Below, piece after piece: positions 25,533 to 33,350 of a DNA stretch of 36,724 nucleotides. The translations under genes and the position numbers were made by a program. The DNA comes from Bacteroidota bacterium (GTDB lineage Bacteria; Bacteroidota; Bacteroidia; Chitinophagales; UBA10324): assembly GCA_014190575.1 (NCBI GenBank), contig BJGQ01000032.1, positions 1 to 36,724 on the forward strand, given 5' to 3'. Each line of letters begins with the position of its first letter. Positions within the stretch are counted from its first letter, which is position 1. Below the pieces are notes generated by a model. It had not been told where the DNA came from. It was given only the letters and a program-made list of their open reading frames with translations, and ran no database searches.

Positions 25533-27770
25533 TCACTTCAATGTAAACCGGATTCCTGCGTAAAAAGTTCTTCCAGTTAAAGGCCCCCACACCAATGAAG
25601 AATCAAAATAAGGGCCAAAAGGTTCGCTGGCACTGATAATGGCATCTTTTTGCTGGAAGTCGTTGAGGTTTTCGCCACCAATGTAAAATTCCCATTGGTG
25701 TTTAATGTAGGTAACTTGTCCTAACACTCGAAAGTAAGAAGGTGATTTTTCAGGAATTCTGAATTCTTCAGGATTGCCAACTGTTGAAGGAATTCGTTGA
25801 CTGCCTACCCATTGCACAGTGCCATCAAATTTCCAATGAAGCAATTTTGAATATGCCGCATTAAACAAAGCGCGGTGCAATGGCGAAAAAGCCTTTTGCA
25901 TTAATTGGTCATGCAAAGTTTGCTGAACATCATTGTATTTGTATGCCAATCTGATTTCAAATTTTTCTATCAGAAAAAAGTTGAATGATGCCTGAAAACT
26001 ATTAGCGAATGATTGACCATGTAAATTGTTTACATAAATAAATTGTGGCGACTGATCATAGTCAAGCACTACCTGATTATCAAATTGTGTTCTGTAAAAA
26101 TCAAAACTCAAACTCGCTTCTCTGTTGTTGATGTAAAAATTCTGAGTTGCATTTATCCCGGCGTTCCAGGCGCTTTCTTCTTTTAATTTTTCTGTCACTA
26201 CAATTTTTCTTGATGTTGCCATTATTGCAGGATTTTCGGCAAACAAATTTGTAAACCTGAAACCTCGCCCGCCAGACATGCGCAGTGTTGTGTTTTTAAA
26301 AATTTTATATCGCACATGCAATCGTGGTGTGAGTTGAAATTTTTCATTTACATAATCTGTTCTCAATCCGAGCACCAATGAAAAGTTTTTCAAATCATCG
26401 AAAGTGTATTCATAAAACGCACCGGGAATATTGTTTTTATATCCAGCATAAATCGTATCAAAAACTTCAGTTGAATGATCAGCTAAAAATGTTGCACCTA
26501 GCCTGTACTTCTGTTTTGTGTTACCGATTATTGATTGCCATATAAGATTAGTGTATAAAGTCTGCTCTTTTCCAGAATAATTTTTCAATCCAAAAAAACC
26601 TTTTTGGTCATGATTTACACCTGACAGTTGCAATCCCAAACTCTGGTATTCTTTTGTTGGATTGTAACTGCTTTTATAAAATACTTCTTGCCGGTTTACT
26701 TCCATTTGTGTTTGATATAATTTGCCGCCATTAACTGCACTGCCGGATTGTTGACCGCCATTTCGTAAATCATAAATCCATTTAACACCAAACATCCCTT
26801 CTATGTGTTTTCCTAATGCATATTTCCATCTGTTCATCAACTGAGTCTGTTTGAAATCAGGTTGATCTTTAAAAGTGTCGCCGTTTTTATCTTGTGCATT
26901 TTGCATTCCGCTTCCGCTTGCAAGTAAAAGCGTACTCAGTTTTTTATTAAATCTATGTGCAAATTGCAAATTCAATTCACCTCGTCCATCTGAGTTTCCA
27001 TACATATTTATGAAAAGCCGTTCGGCTGTTTCAGGTTTTTTCAATTCCACATTTATTTGACCGGTGATCGATTCAAAACCATTTGCCACGCTACCAGTTC
27101 CTTTATTTAATTGAATGGATTCAACCCATGGACCGGGAATCCAATTCATTCCATTGTTAATGGCGAGGCCACGAATGGTTGGTAAAACATCAGTCATTGT
27201 TTGAACATAAATACCTGACAAACCAAGCATCTGAATTTTTTTTGCACCAGTTACTGCATCAGTAAACGATACATCCACAGTAGGATTCGATTCAAAACTC
27301 TCAGCCAGATTGCAACAAGCATTTTTTCTTAACTCGGTTGTAGTAAGTACTTCAGTTTTTAGTGGGTTCATGGTACTGATGTATGAATCAGCCTTTTGTC
27401 CCTGCACGATTACTTCTTTTAATGTAACTGTCTTTTTCAGTATCACTTTAATTGAGGTTCCAACAGCCGATACAGTATCGTTAACATATCCGATGTATGA
27501 GATAATAATTTTTTTTGCTGAAGTATCAGGTGGATGAATGTGAAACATTCCTAATGCGTCGGTCGCCGTTCCAACACTTGTTCCTGGAAAAAAAACATTT
27601 GCCCCTATAATTGGAATTTCTTTGCCATCATTGTCGGACTCAACTACGATTCCCATTACATGCTGTGCATGGGAACTGGTAAAAGCACTGACGACTATAA
27701 AAAGTGTTATGATTGTATTTTTCACTATTGAAATTTTGAAATGAATAAATTGTTTTACCCTAACAGGCAT
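25533..27770 (-). CDS. TonB-dependent outer-membrane receptor (putative metal/metallophore transport)
   Basis: The 745-residue protein has a signal peptide ending SSHAQ (about 36). A carboxypeptidase-regulatory-like domain (38-112, PIIGANVFFPGTSVGTATDALG) is followed by a plug domain (about 115-245, LPTIRGLAINNGMNW, VANGFESITGQINVELKKP) and a barrel ending in RTFYAGIRFTLK. Its only two cysteines are adjacent, at 152-153 in KNACCNLAESFE within the plug. Such receptors pull a substrate across the outer membrane with TonB-ExbBD energy. Flanked by a cysteine-rich protein and an HMA protein, a role in copper or related metal handling is the best guess. The start at 27770 is accepted, although a GTG fifteen codons in (VKNTIITLF) would give a tidier signal peptide. 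Confidence 0.88.
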   Translation of the reverse strand: MPVRVKQFIHFKISIVKNTIITLFIVVSAFTSSHAQHVMGIVVESDNDGKEIPIIGANVFFPGTSVGTATDALGMFHIHPPDTSAKKIIISYIGYVNDTVSAVGTSIKVILKKTVTLKEVIVQGQKADSYISTMNPLKTEVLTTTELRKNACCNLAESFESNPTVDVSFTDAVTGAKKIQMLGLSGIYVQTMTDVLPTIRGLAINNGMNWIPGPWVESIQLNKGTGSVANGFESITGQINVELKKPETAERLFINMYGNSDGRGELNLQFAHRFNKKLSTLLLASGSGMQNAQDKNGDTFKDQPDFKQTQLMNRWKYALGKHIEGMFGVKWIYDLRNGGQQSGSAVNGGKLYQTQMEVNRQEVFYKSSYNPTKEYQSLGLQLSGVNHDQKGFFGLKNYSGKEQTLYTNLIWQSIIGNTKQKYRLGATFLADHSTEVFDTIYAGYKNNIPGAFYEYTFDDLKNFSLVLGLRTDYVNEKFQLTPRLHVRYKIFKNTTLRMSGGRGFRFTNLFAENPAIMATSRKIVVTEKLKEESAWNAGINATQNFYINNREASLSFDFYRTQFDNQVVLDYDQSPQFIYVNNLHGQSFANSFQASFNFFLIEKFEIRLAYKYNDVQQTLHDQLMQKAFSPLHRALFNAAYSKLLHWKFDGTVQWVGSQRIPSTVGNPEEFRIPEKSPSYFRVLGQVTYIKHQWEFYIGGENLNDFQQKDAIISASEPFGPYFDSSLVWGPLTGRTFYAGIRFTLK

Positions 27771-27807
27771 TAAAATAATTTGCCTGGATTAACTCATTTA
27801 TTCAAAT

Positions 27808-28161
27808 TCAAATTCGGTAAACCTGCAAAAAAGAAATATAATTTGAAGATAACGGTGGCGATGAATCAGACGATAATTCATTTAACAAACCAATATCATA
27901 CTTGCTTATAAAATGATTCGAATTCAGTAGCGAAATAACAATGCTTGAGACTTCTGCTTTTTGAATAAGCGATTGTGTATAATCGTTCGTAAGTCGATTA
28001 TAAATAAAAATGGTTTTACAGCATTTACAATCCCGTTTTCCGCTGCACTCGCTATGCCCATCGCACTTATTACTTTTGCAACCATGCAAAGTAAGACTGA
28101 CACCCGTTGTGGCAACAGAAAAAACAAGTAGAAAAAAAATTGTTAAAACTCTTTTAATCAC
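27808..28161 (-). CDS. Cysteine-rich exported small protein, HYC_CC_PP-like
   Basis: The 117-residue protein starts with GTG (28161) and a signal/hydrophobic segment (MIKRVLTIFFLLVFSVATTG). Six cysteines then cluster at 28, 33, 39, 45, 47 and 48, including LHGCKSNKC and KCCKT. A Pro-Pro at 102-103 (SDSSPPLSSNY) sits before the C-terminal segment. An H-x-C, CC and PP pattern is what defines the HYC_CC_PP family of small Bacteroidota proteins; here the first motif is HGC rather than HYC. It is the first gene of a unit with the TonB receptor (37 bases downstream) and the HMA protein. The Cys cluster and context suggest metal binding in the periplasm. A TAnnTTTG-like motif (TAATTTTG, minus strand, 28166-28173) lies directly upstream, close enough to raise the possibility of a later start. 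Confidence 0.68.
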   Translation of the reverse strand: MIKRVLTIFFLLVFSVATTGVSLTLHGCKSNKCDGHSECSGKRDCKCCKTIFIYNRLTNDYTQSLIQKAEVSSIVISLLNSNHFISKYDIGLLNELSSDSSPPLSSNYISFLQVYRI

Positions 28162-28192
28162 AAAACAAAATTAGGTTAATCTTGCTAATGAA

Positions 28193-29169
28193 CTAATGAA
28201 GGAACAAAACCTTTTCATCATAAAATATTTTATAATTGGAAACACCAGACACAAACAACAACGACTCATTGTTGCCGGTTAATTTTTCGATAGCTTCTTT
28301 GTTAATTTTATTTGCTATTCCATCAAGTAATTGGGGCATGGTTCTTCTGTAAGCTTTTTCTAAATCAGTGGTTGGCTTTTTAACCTGACTAGAAGAAACT
28401 GAAGATGAATAACGACTTACATATTTATATGGGAACAAAGCAGATTTAAATTTTTCAACTTTTGCTTCATTGTGGTTTGAAGCATCAGACCAATACTCAT
28501 TATAAAAAGAATTTGATATAGAATCATTAAAATCAATTTTAAATAGATAAGCAGTATACGAGGCCTGATATCCTTCATTCAATCTTTCAACCGGAGCAGC
28601 ATTAGGATCTGTTTGCTTTGCCTTTGCATCTTGTTCATCATAAACCTGCTTCATGTTTTTTACATTAATGTCATAGATGATTGCATAAGTTTTATTTATT
28701 AATTTCTCTCCTGCATCTTTAACAACATTGTCACCTAATTGTGAACCACCAGCTACTACCATACTATTATCGGTAGCATTATTTAATCCTTTTTGCTGAA
28801 TTAATTCCATATTAAAATCACCAGTAGCTGACCGATTAAACCATTTTGCAATAACATCTTTTGAAACTTCCGATAAAGAATTTTTAATAATGAAATATTT
28901 TCTGATTCACTATTATCGTTTCTGTGATTCAATTTAATTTTAAATAATGAAATGTCAATATTATGGCTATCAAACTTATTTGAAATAGGAAGGTTCTTCA
29001 TCCGATTGACAGTTTTTTCTGATATACTATCTAAAGGTTCAATAAAAAAAGTTGAAATAGAAAGTCGATCATAAGATGTGCTTACACCACCTTGATCATC
29101 AGTTTGAGCGAATAAATTAGCTCCAATGAATAAACTGATAATTAATAAAATTGTAATTTTAATTTTCAT
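28193..29169 (-). CDS. Unknown secreted protein split by a single-base frameshift
   Basis: Two overlapping open frames, 28801-29169 (signal peptide MKIKITILLIISLFIGANLFAQ) and 28193-28810, belong to one gene. The first frame runs well to ENISLLK and then turns into an unnatural end (RKFQKMLLQNG). The second frame, read upstream of its ATG, gives NSLSEVSKDVIAKWFNRSA and then TGDFNMELIQQKG, which continues the sequence smoothly. Adding one A to the A5 run (plus strand 28881-28885) joins them into 325 residues. The mature region has NTYAIIYDINVKNMKQVYDEQ-like strands and a Tyr/Ser/Asp-rich end; I recognise no family. It lies 31 bases upstream of the metal operon on the same strand. A TAGTTTTG motif (29210-29217, minus strand) may be its -7 element. 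Confidence 0.65.
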
Positions 29170-29209
29170 AATAAGATCTTTAAGTAAAGTTTTATTAACA
29201 ATTAGGCGC

Positions 29210-29217
29210 CAAAACTA
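29210..29217 (-). promoter_or_regulatory. Candidate -7 promoter element upstream of the frameshifted secreted protein gene
   Basis: On the minus strand TAGTTTTG matches TAnnTTTG exactly, 40 bases before the ATG at 29169. No -33 element is evident. Confidence 0.3.
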
Positions 29218-29360
29218 ATTTTATTTTATAAAGATTCTAATCGGAATACTTCCAATAAAAAACTATGAATTATAAGAAAATAAATCAAAAAAAAATTATT
29301 TCATTCACGATGATTGTATTGACAAAAAATCAAATTATATATCAAGTGAATTAAAAAAGA

Positions 29361-29392
29361 AAACCCCGCCAACAATTAAGTCAGCAGGGTTT
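29361..29392 (-). terminator. Rho-independent terminator after the large T9SS surface protein gene
   Basis: On the minus strand AAACCCTGCTGAC pairs with GTTGGCGGGGTTT over 13 bp (three G-U pairs) around a TTAATT loop, followed by TCTTTTTT. It starts 23 bases after the stop of the gene ending at 29416. Confidence 0.85.
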
Positions 29393-29415
29393 CTTTTAAC
29401 CAAACCAATTAATAA

Positions 29416-32400
29416 CTATTGTACAATCAGTTTCTGAACTGATAGTATTTCGTTGTTGCTTATGATACTTATGAAATAAATTCCCTTCGGGAAAGATTTC
29501 AGGTTTAAGATTTTAGAATTTTGATTTATTGCGTCCACCATTAATTTTTGTCCGAGTGTATTTGCAATTTCTATTCTGCAATTTTCACATGGTTGTGTAA
29601 GTTCAACAGTAATGCTTTCGCTTGTTGGGTTCGGATAAATGTGAACTTCATTAGCACCGAACAGCGGAGTAATGCCTAAATTATAATCAATGGTATTCAG
29701 CGTAGTTCCGGTGCGAACAGGTGCATTCATATCAAAATAAATATCAGCGAAATTGTTTATCACAGCTCCGTCGGCAATGGTTGATTTTGGTGAAATGGTG
29801 TACTTCACAAAACCCATGCTTCCAATGTAATCAGCACCGCTATCTGGCAACATGATGTTGTTGTAGAAGAATGTAATGATGCCGGTAACAGTATCCAACT
29901 CACTCACCATCGGGTGGCTATAAGAAAGAATGTTAATGCTTGTCCAATCCAATTCGCTGCTCAGTGTATCAATCAACACCACATTCATGGCAGGTGCATT
30001 ACCTGTGTTCTGGAAATGGATCGTGTAATCTAACCGCTGGTCAGCTTGTATGAATCCGGGAGCACCAACACCTGATGGAGAAACCTGCTTGTCATTCGGA
30101 TCCCAGCTTGAAGTAGCTATCTGATGTAGTGTATCAATGTTGTTTGATGGAACTGCATCGCCTGCAATCGGATTTACAAATACTGCATTGAAAGCAGCAT
30201 CGCCTGCAACAACAGTGCAACTGGTTGTGAAATCAACCCATATCCATCCTGAAACGCCGGGTTGAACGATACCAACATTCCAAGTAATGATGTGAGCAAC
30301 AGTATCAATTGTAGTGTAAGGCGGTGATGAATAATCAAAATACAATTGCGGATCGTAATTCATAGATACAGTTGCATTAACTGGAACACTTCCGGCATTG
30401 TAATAAGAGATATTGTACCACGCAGGGAAGCATGGAGTAACTGTAGTGCAGGTTGAAAGAGAGATAACCATGTTCTGTACACCGGGAGGATAATTTAATC
30501 CGAAATCATTTCCGCCATAAATCTGTCCGACGGCGGCAGCATTAACTGTATAGTTTCCGGCTGCAGGAACTGTTAATGTTGCGCTTGCAGGTATTATCCA
30601 TAATTCAACATTGTAAGTTCCGACCGGAACTGTTACTACATAAACTCCATTGACATCGGTCATTGCCCAGTACCAACCAATCTCAACCCAGATATTTGCT
30701 ATTCCATTTTCACCCGCTTCCTGCATACCATTGCTGTTTGTATCGTTGAATACAACACCTGTAATGGTAGTTTGATTTGATTGCAATCCGAAATTCAGAT
30801 TTGAAAGTATGGTTCCTCCTGCCACAGTTACAGTATATGATGTTGGACTAACCGGGAAAGTTTGTGTCCATGTTGAAGTTACATACACTTCAACATTCCA
30901 TGTTCCATCAGCTACATAAATTCCATAAAGACCATTTGGGTCAGTCAAAATCCACTGCCCTGCCACATTCACATAAATGTTCGGAAGTCCGAGTTCACCT
31001 GCATCCTGAATTCCATTGCCATTGGCATCATTGAACACAATTCCTGAAAGAAAATTATTGGTAATGAAATTTGCCGGAACCTGAAACCATGCACTGTCAT
31101 AACATCCGGTTGCACTATCAGTTGCCCAGAATGTATAATAATACACTCCTGATGTTGCGAGTGTATCTTCAACATTTAGTGAGGTAGTATTCATTCCTGA
31201 TGAAAGATACCAACCGAATGAAGTATAGTTGCCGGTGATGGTTCCTTGTAATGAAACAATGTTTCCGTTTAAAGTATAAGTTGCGGAGGCGCTTAAGCCG
31301 CATGCATAAATGCTTTGACAAAGTGTATCGTAACAATTATTTGCAATATCACTTATGTAAAGGCAAATGGTATAATTACCCGCAACGGCATAATGATGTC
31401 CGAAATAACTTTGCATGGTATTGTTTGTTGCATTGGTTCCATCGCCAAAATCCCAGTAGTATGTAGCATTAATTCCAGCTTGTGAATTGTTATAGATGTA
31501 AATTGAATCATTGTATGAATAAAGATAAAAATTAGCCATGCACGATAAAGGCTGAACCACCATTGTAAAACAATTAGTAGATACACAACCATTGGCATCG
31601 GTAATGGTGCAGCAGGCTATGTAAGTTCCAGCTTGTGAATAGGAAGCGCAAGCAACTGACTGATTGTATCCACAAGTAGAAATTCCTCCATTAATGTTCC
31701 ATGAATAAGAATATGGAGCTGTTCCGCCAACGGCTGCTGCGTATAAATTCCAAGTGTTGTTTGAAGTCTGGCTTCCGGTTACAGCAGTACTAAAACCAGT
31801 ACAATTAAATGAACCACCGCCAAGGCTGAAAGTATAGCAAAGAGAATCGTAACAATTCCATCCGGAATCATATACAGTTAGGCAAACAGTATTAGTGCTT
31901 GGATAAGGATATTGAACTGTGGTAATGGAAGTATTAGAAGAATTTGGATTTCCACTGGGTATGTACCAGTAATAATTATATGGAGCATTGCCTCCGGTAG
32001 CATTGCCATATAGCACAACAATTCCACTTGAGGCATTTGTGGTATCAATTGTTATAGCAGCCTGAACGCCACCAATATTCTGAACAACAAAAGTGCTCCA
32101 TGCAGTACAACCTCCAGCATCGGTAACGATTACATTGTAAGTACCATTACATAAATTACTAATGGATTGTGTGTTTCCTCCATTGGTCCATTGATAAGTG
32201 TATGGAGGTGCTCCGCCGGTTACAAAGGCAGTTATTGCACCATCGCACATTCCACAGTTGCTTCCGGTTACATTACCGGTAATAGCGATGTTGCATCCTA
32301 CGGCATTTGTTACAACTACATAATCATAAATTGTATCGGTACAACCGTTAGAATTATACACGGTGAGCATAACCCCATAAGTATTGTTGTTTGCATAAGT

Positions 32401-32898
32401 ATGAGTTGGGTTTTGCAAATTTGAAGTTGTCCCATCGCCGAAGGACCATGACCAGTAAGTGATGGTTCCACCACCATTATCAATAGTGGCATCGGTGAAC
32501 ATTACATTTCCATTTCCCATATTCATAAAAGTGAATTGAGGTGTGATATCGCAAATGGTTGCGCTTACATTGATGTTTTGGCAAGTTTGATTGATGCAAC
32601 CGGAACCAGAATCGCTCGCGTAAACACAACAATTGTAAGCCCCGACGAATGAATAGGTATGAGTTACAGTCGGGTTCATGGTGTATAACTGATTACCATC
32701 GCCGAAATCGAACCAGTACCAAACATTTCCGGTGGCAGGTGTAAGTGTTCCGGTAAATACATAAATGCCTGATTGCGGATTAGTGTAGGATAAGCCAGCA
32801 GTGCACTGTGCATTTACTTTTCCGGAAGTGATAAATAAAAAGCAGAATACAAAGAAGACTGTTAAGCTTTTGCTGATAGATTTAATTTTTGATCCCAT
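29416..32898 (-). CDS. Large secreted PKD/SprB/SdrD-like repeat protein with T9SS sorting domain
   Basis: ATG at 32898 is chosen because it gives MGSKIKSISKSLTVFFVFCF, a normal signal peptide; an in-frame ATG at 32967 would put 23 extra residues in front. The 1160-residue protein then holds PKD domains near 37-115, 120-197 and 455-530 (WFDFGDGNQ, WSFGDGTTS, YWDFGDGTN) and a SprB repeat near 205-265 (GGAPPYTYQWTNGGNTQSI). Two SdrD B-like repeats lie at about 616-705 and 712-802 (VFNDANGNGIQDAGELG, VFNDTNSNGMQEAGENG). A conserved domain of the DUF7619 type follows (about 930-1070, SSWDPNDKQVSPSG), then a T9SS domain (IYPNPTSES, KGIYFISI). It is rich in Cys, Tyr, Trp and Asn. It is probably a cell-surface adhesin or gliding/matrix protein; no enzyme motif is seen. 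Confidence 0.88.
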   Translation of the reverse strand: MGSKIKSISKSLTVFFVFCFLFITSGKVNAQCTAGLSYTNPQSGIYVFTGTLTPATGNVWYWFDFGDGNQLYTMNPTVTHTYSFVGAYNCCVYASDSGSGCINQTCQNINVSATICDITPQFTFMNMGNGNVMFTDATIDNGGGTITYWSWSFGDGTTSNLQNPTHTYANNNTYGVMLTVYNSNGCTDTIYDYVVVTNAVGCNIAITGNVTGSNCGMCDGAITAFVTGGAPPYTYQWTNGGNTQSISNLCNGTYNVIVTDAGGCTAWSTFVVQNIGGVQAAITIDTTNASSGIVVLYGNATGGNAPYNYYWYIPSGNPNSSNTSITTVQYPYPSTNTVCLTVYDSGWNCYDSLCYTFSLGGGSFNCTGFSTAVTGSQTSNNTWNLYAAAVGGTAPYSYSWNINGGISTCGYNQSVACASYSQAGTYIACCTITDANGCVSTNCFTMVVQPLSCMANFYLYSYNDSIYIYNNSQAGINATYYWDFGDGTNATNNTMQSYFGHHYAVAGNYTICLYISDIANNCYDTLCQSIYACGLSASATYTLNGNIVSLQGTITGNYTSFGWYLSSGMNTTSLNVEDTLATSGVYYYTFWATDSATGCYDSAWFQVPANFITNNFLSGIVFNDANGNGIQDAGELGLPNIYVNVAGQWILTDPNGLYGIYVADGTWNVEVYVTSTWTQTFPVSPTSYTVTVAGGTILSNLNFGLQSNQTTITGVVFNDTNSNGMQEAGENGIANIWVEIGWYWAMTDVNGVYVVTVPVGTYNVELWIIPASATLTVPAAGNYTVNAAAVGQIYGGNDFGLNYPPGVQNMVISLSTCTTVTPCFPAWYNISYYNAGSVPVNATVSMNYDPQLYFDYSSPPYTTIDTVAHIITWNVGIVQPGVSGWIWVDFTTSCTVVAGDAAFNAVFVNPIAGDAVPSNNIDTLHQIATSSWDPNDKQVSPSGVGAPGFIQADQRLDYTIHFQNTGNAPAMNVVLIDTLSSELDWTSINILSYSHPMVSELDTVTGIITFFYNNIMLPDSGADYIGSMGFVKYTISPKSTIADGAVINNFADIYFDMNAPVRTGTTLNTIDYNLGITPLFGANEVHIYPNPTSESITVELTQPCENCRIEIANTLGQKLMVDAINQNSKILNLKSFPKGIYFISIISNNEILSVQKLIVQ

Positions 32899-32935
32899 GT
32901 TTTTATGTTTTGTGGGGTGAGGATTTATTTCGAGG

Positions 32936-32968
32936 TAAATATAACACCACACATTTTCGAAACGCAAA
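32936..32968 (-). promoter_or_regulatory. Candidate promoter of the large T9SS surface protein gene
   Basis: On the minus strand TTTG (32965-32968) and TATATTTA (32936-32943, one mismatch to TAnnTTTG) are 21 bases apart, near the usual Bacteroidota -33/-7 spacing, 37 bases before the chosen ATG. The position supports the start at 32898 rather than 32967. Confidence 0.38.
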
Positions 32969-33278
32969 TCCGAATGGTCAAATTCTTACATAGTCATATC
33001 AATAAACAAATTAATTTTTCTTAACAAATACACCCAACTATTTTGATTAATTATTTCGTATAATTTTAATTTCTATAATAGTGCCTTTAAAAAACAACTT
33101 GGATTATTCAACTATCTTTTTTAATAAAATAATTTGGATGCGTGAAAATTATTACTTCATCAAATTAAATCTATTATAGATTTCAAAAAAATTATTCTGA
33201 ATTCACTATTACCTTATTAAATGCTGATTTATAAAAATTCAATGGATATAATGTTTTGTTTCAAAATAAAAATAAAAT

Positions 33279-33304
33279 AGCCATCCAGTTTTCACCGGAT
33301 GGCT
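33279..33304 (-). terminator. Rho-independent terminator after the DEAD-box helicase gene
   Basis: AGCCATCC (33279-33286) pairs perfectly with GGATGGCT (33297-33304) around a 10-base loop; on the minus strand it is followed by ATTTTATTTTTATTTTG. It lies 46 bases after the helicase stop. Confidence 0.8.
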
Positions 33305-33350
33305 TTCCATTTTCAATTATCAATTTTTCAAAATCAATTAGTAGAAAAAT

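Larger units (their letters stand above)
32899..33350. other. AT-rich intergenic region (452 bases)
   Basis: It lies between two minus-strand genes. The lower end carries the promoter candidate of the large surface protein, the upper end the terminator of the helicase. The middle, about 33000-33270, is very AT-rich with short ATTTATTA-like words, and I see no gene, RNA or repeat in it. Confidence 0.6.

Noticed and set aside
28870-28900. Programmed -1 frameshift between the two halves of the secreted protein gene
   Set aside because: No X-XXY-YYZ slippery heptamer in phase and no evident downstream stem; a homopolymer indel is simpler.
32899-32967. Earlier start for the large T9SS surface protein
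   Set aside because: The extra 23 residues precede a normal signal peptide, and the candidate promoter overlaps this stretch.
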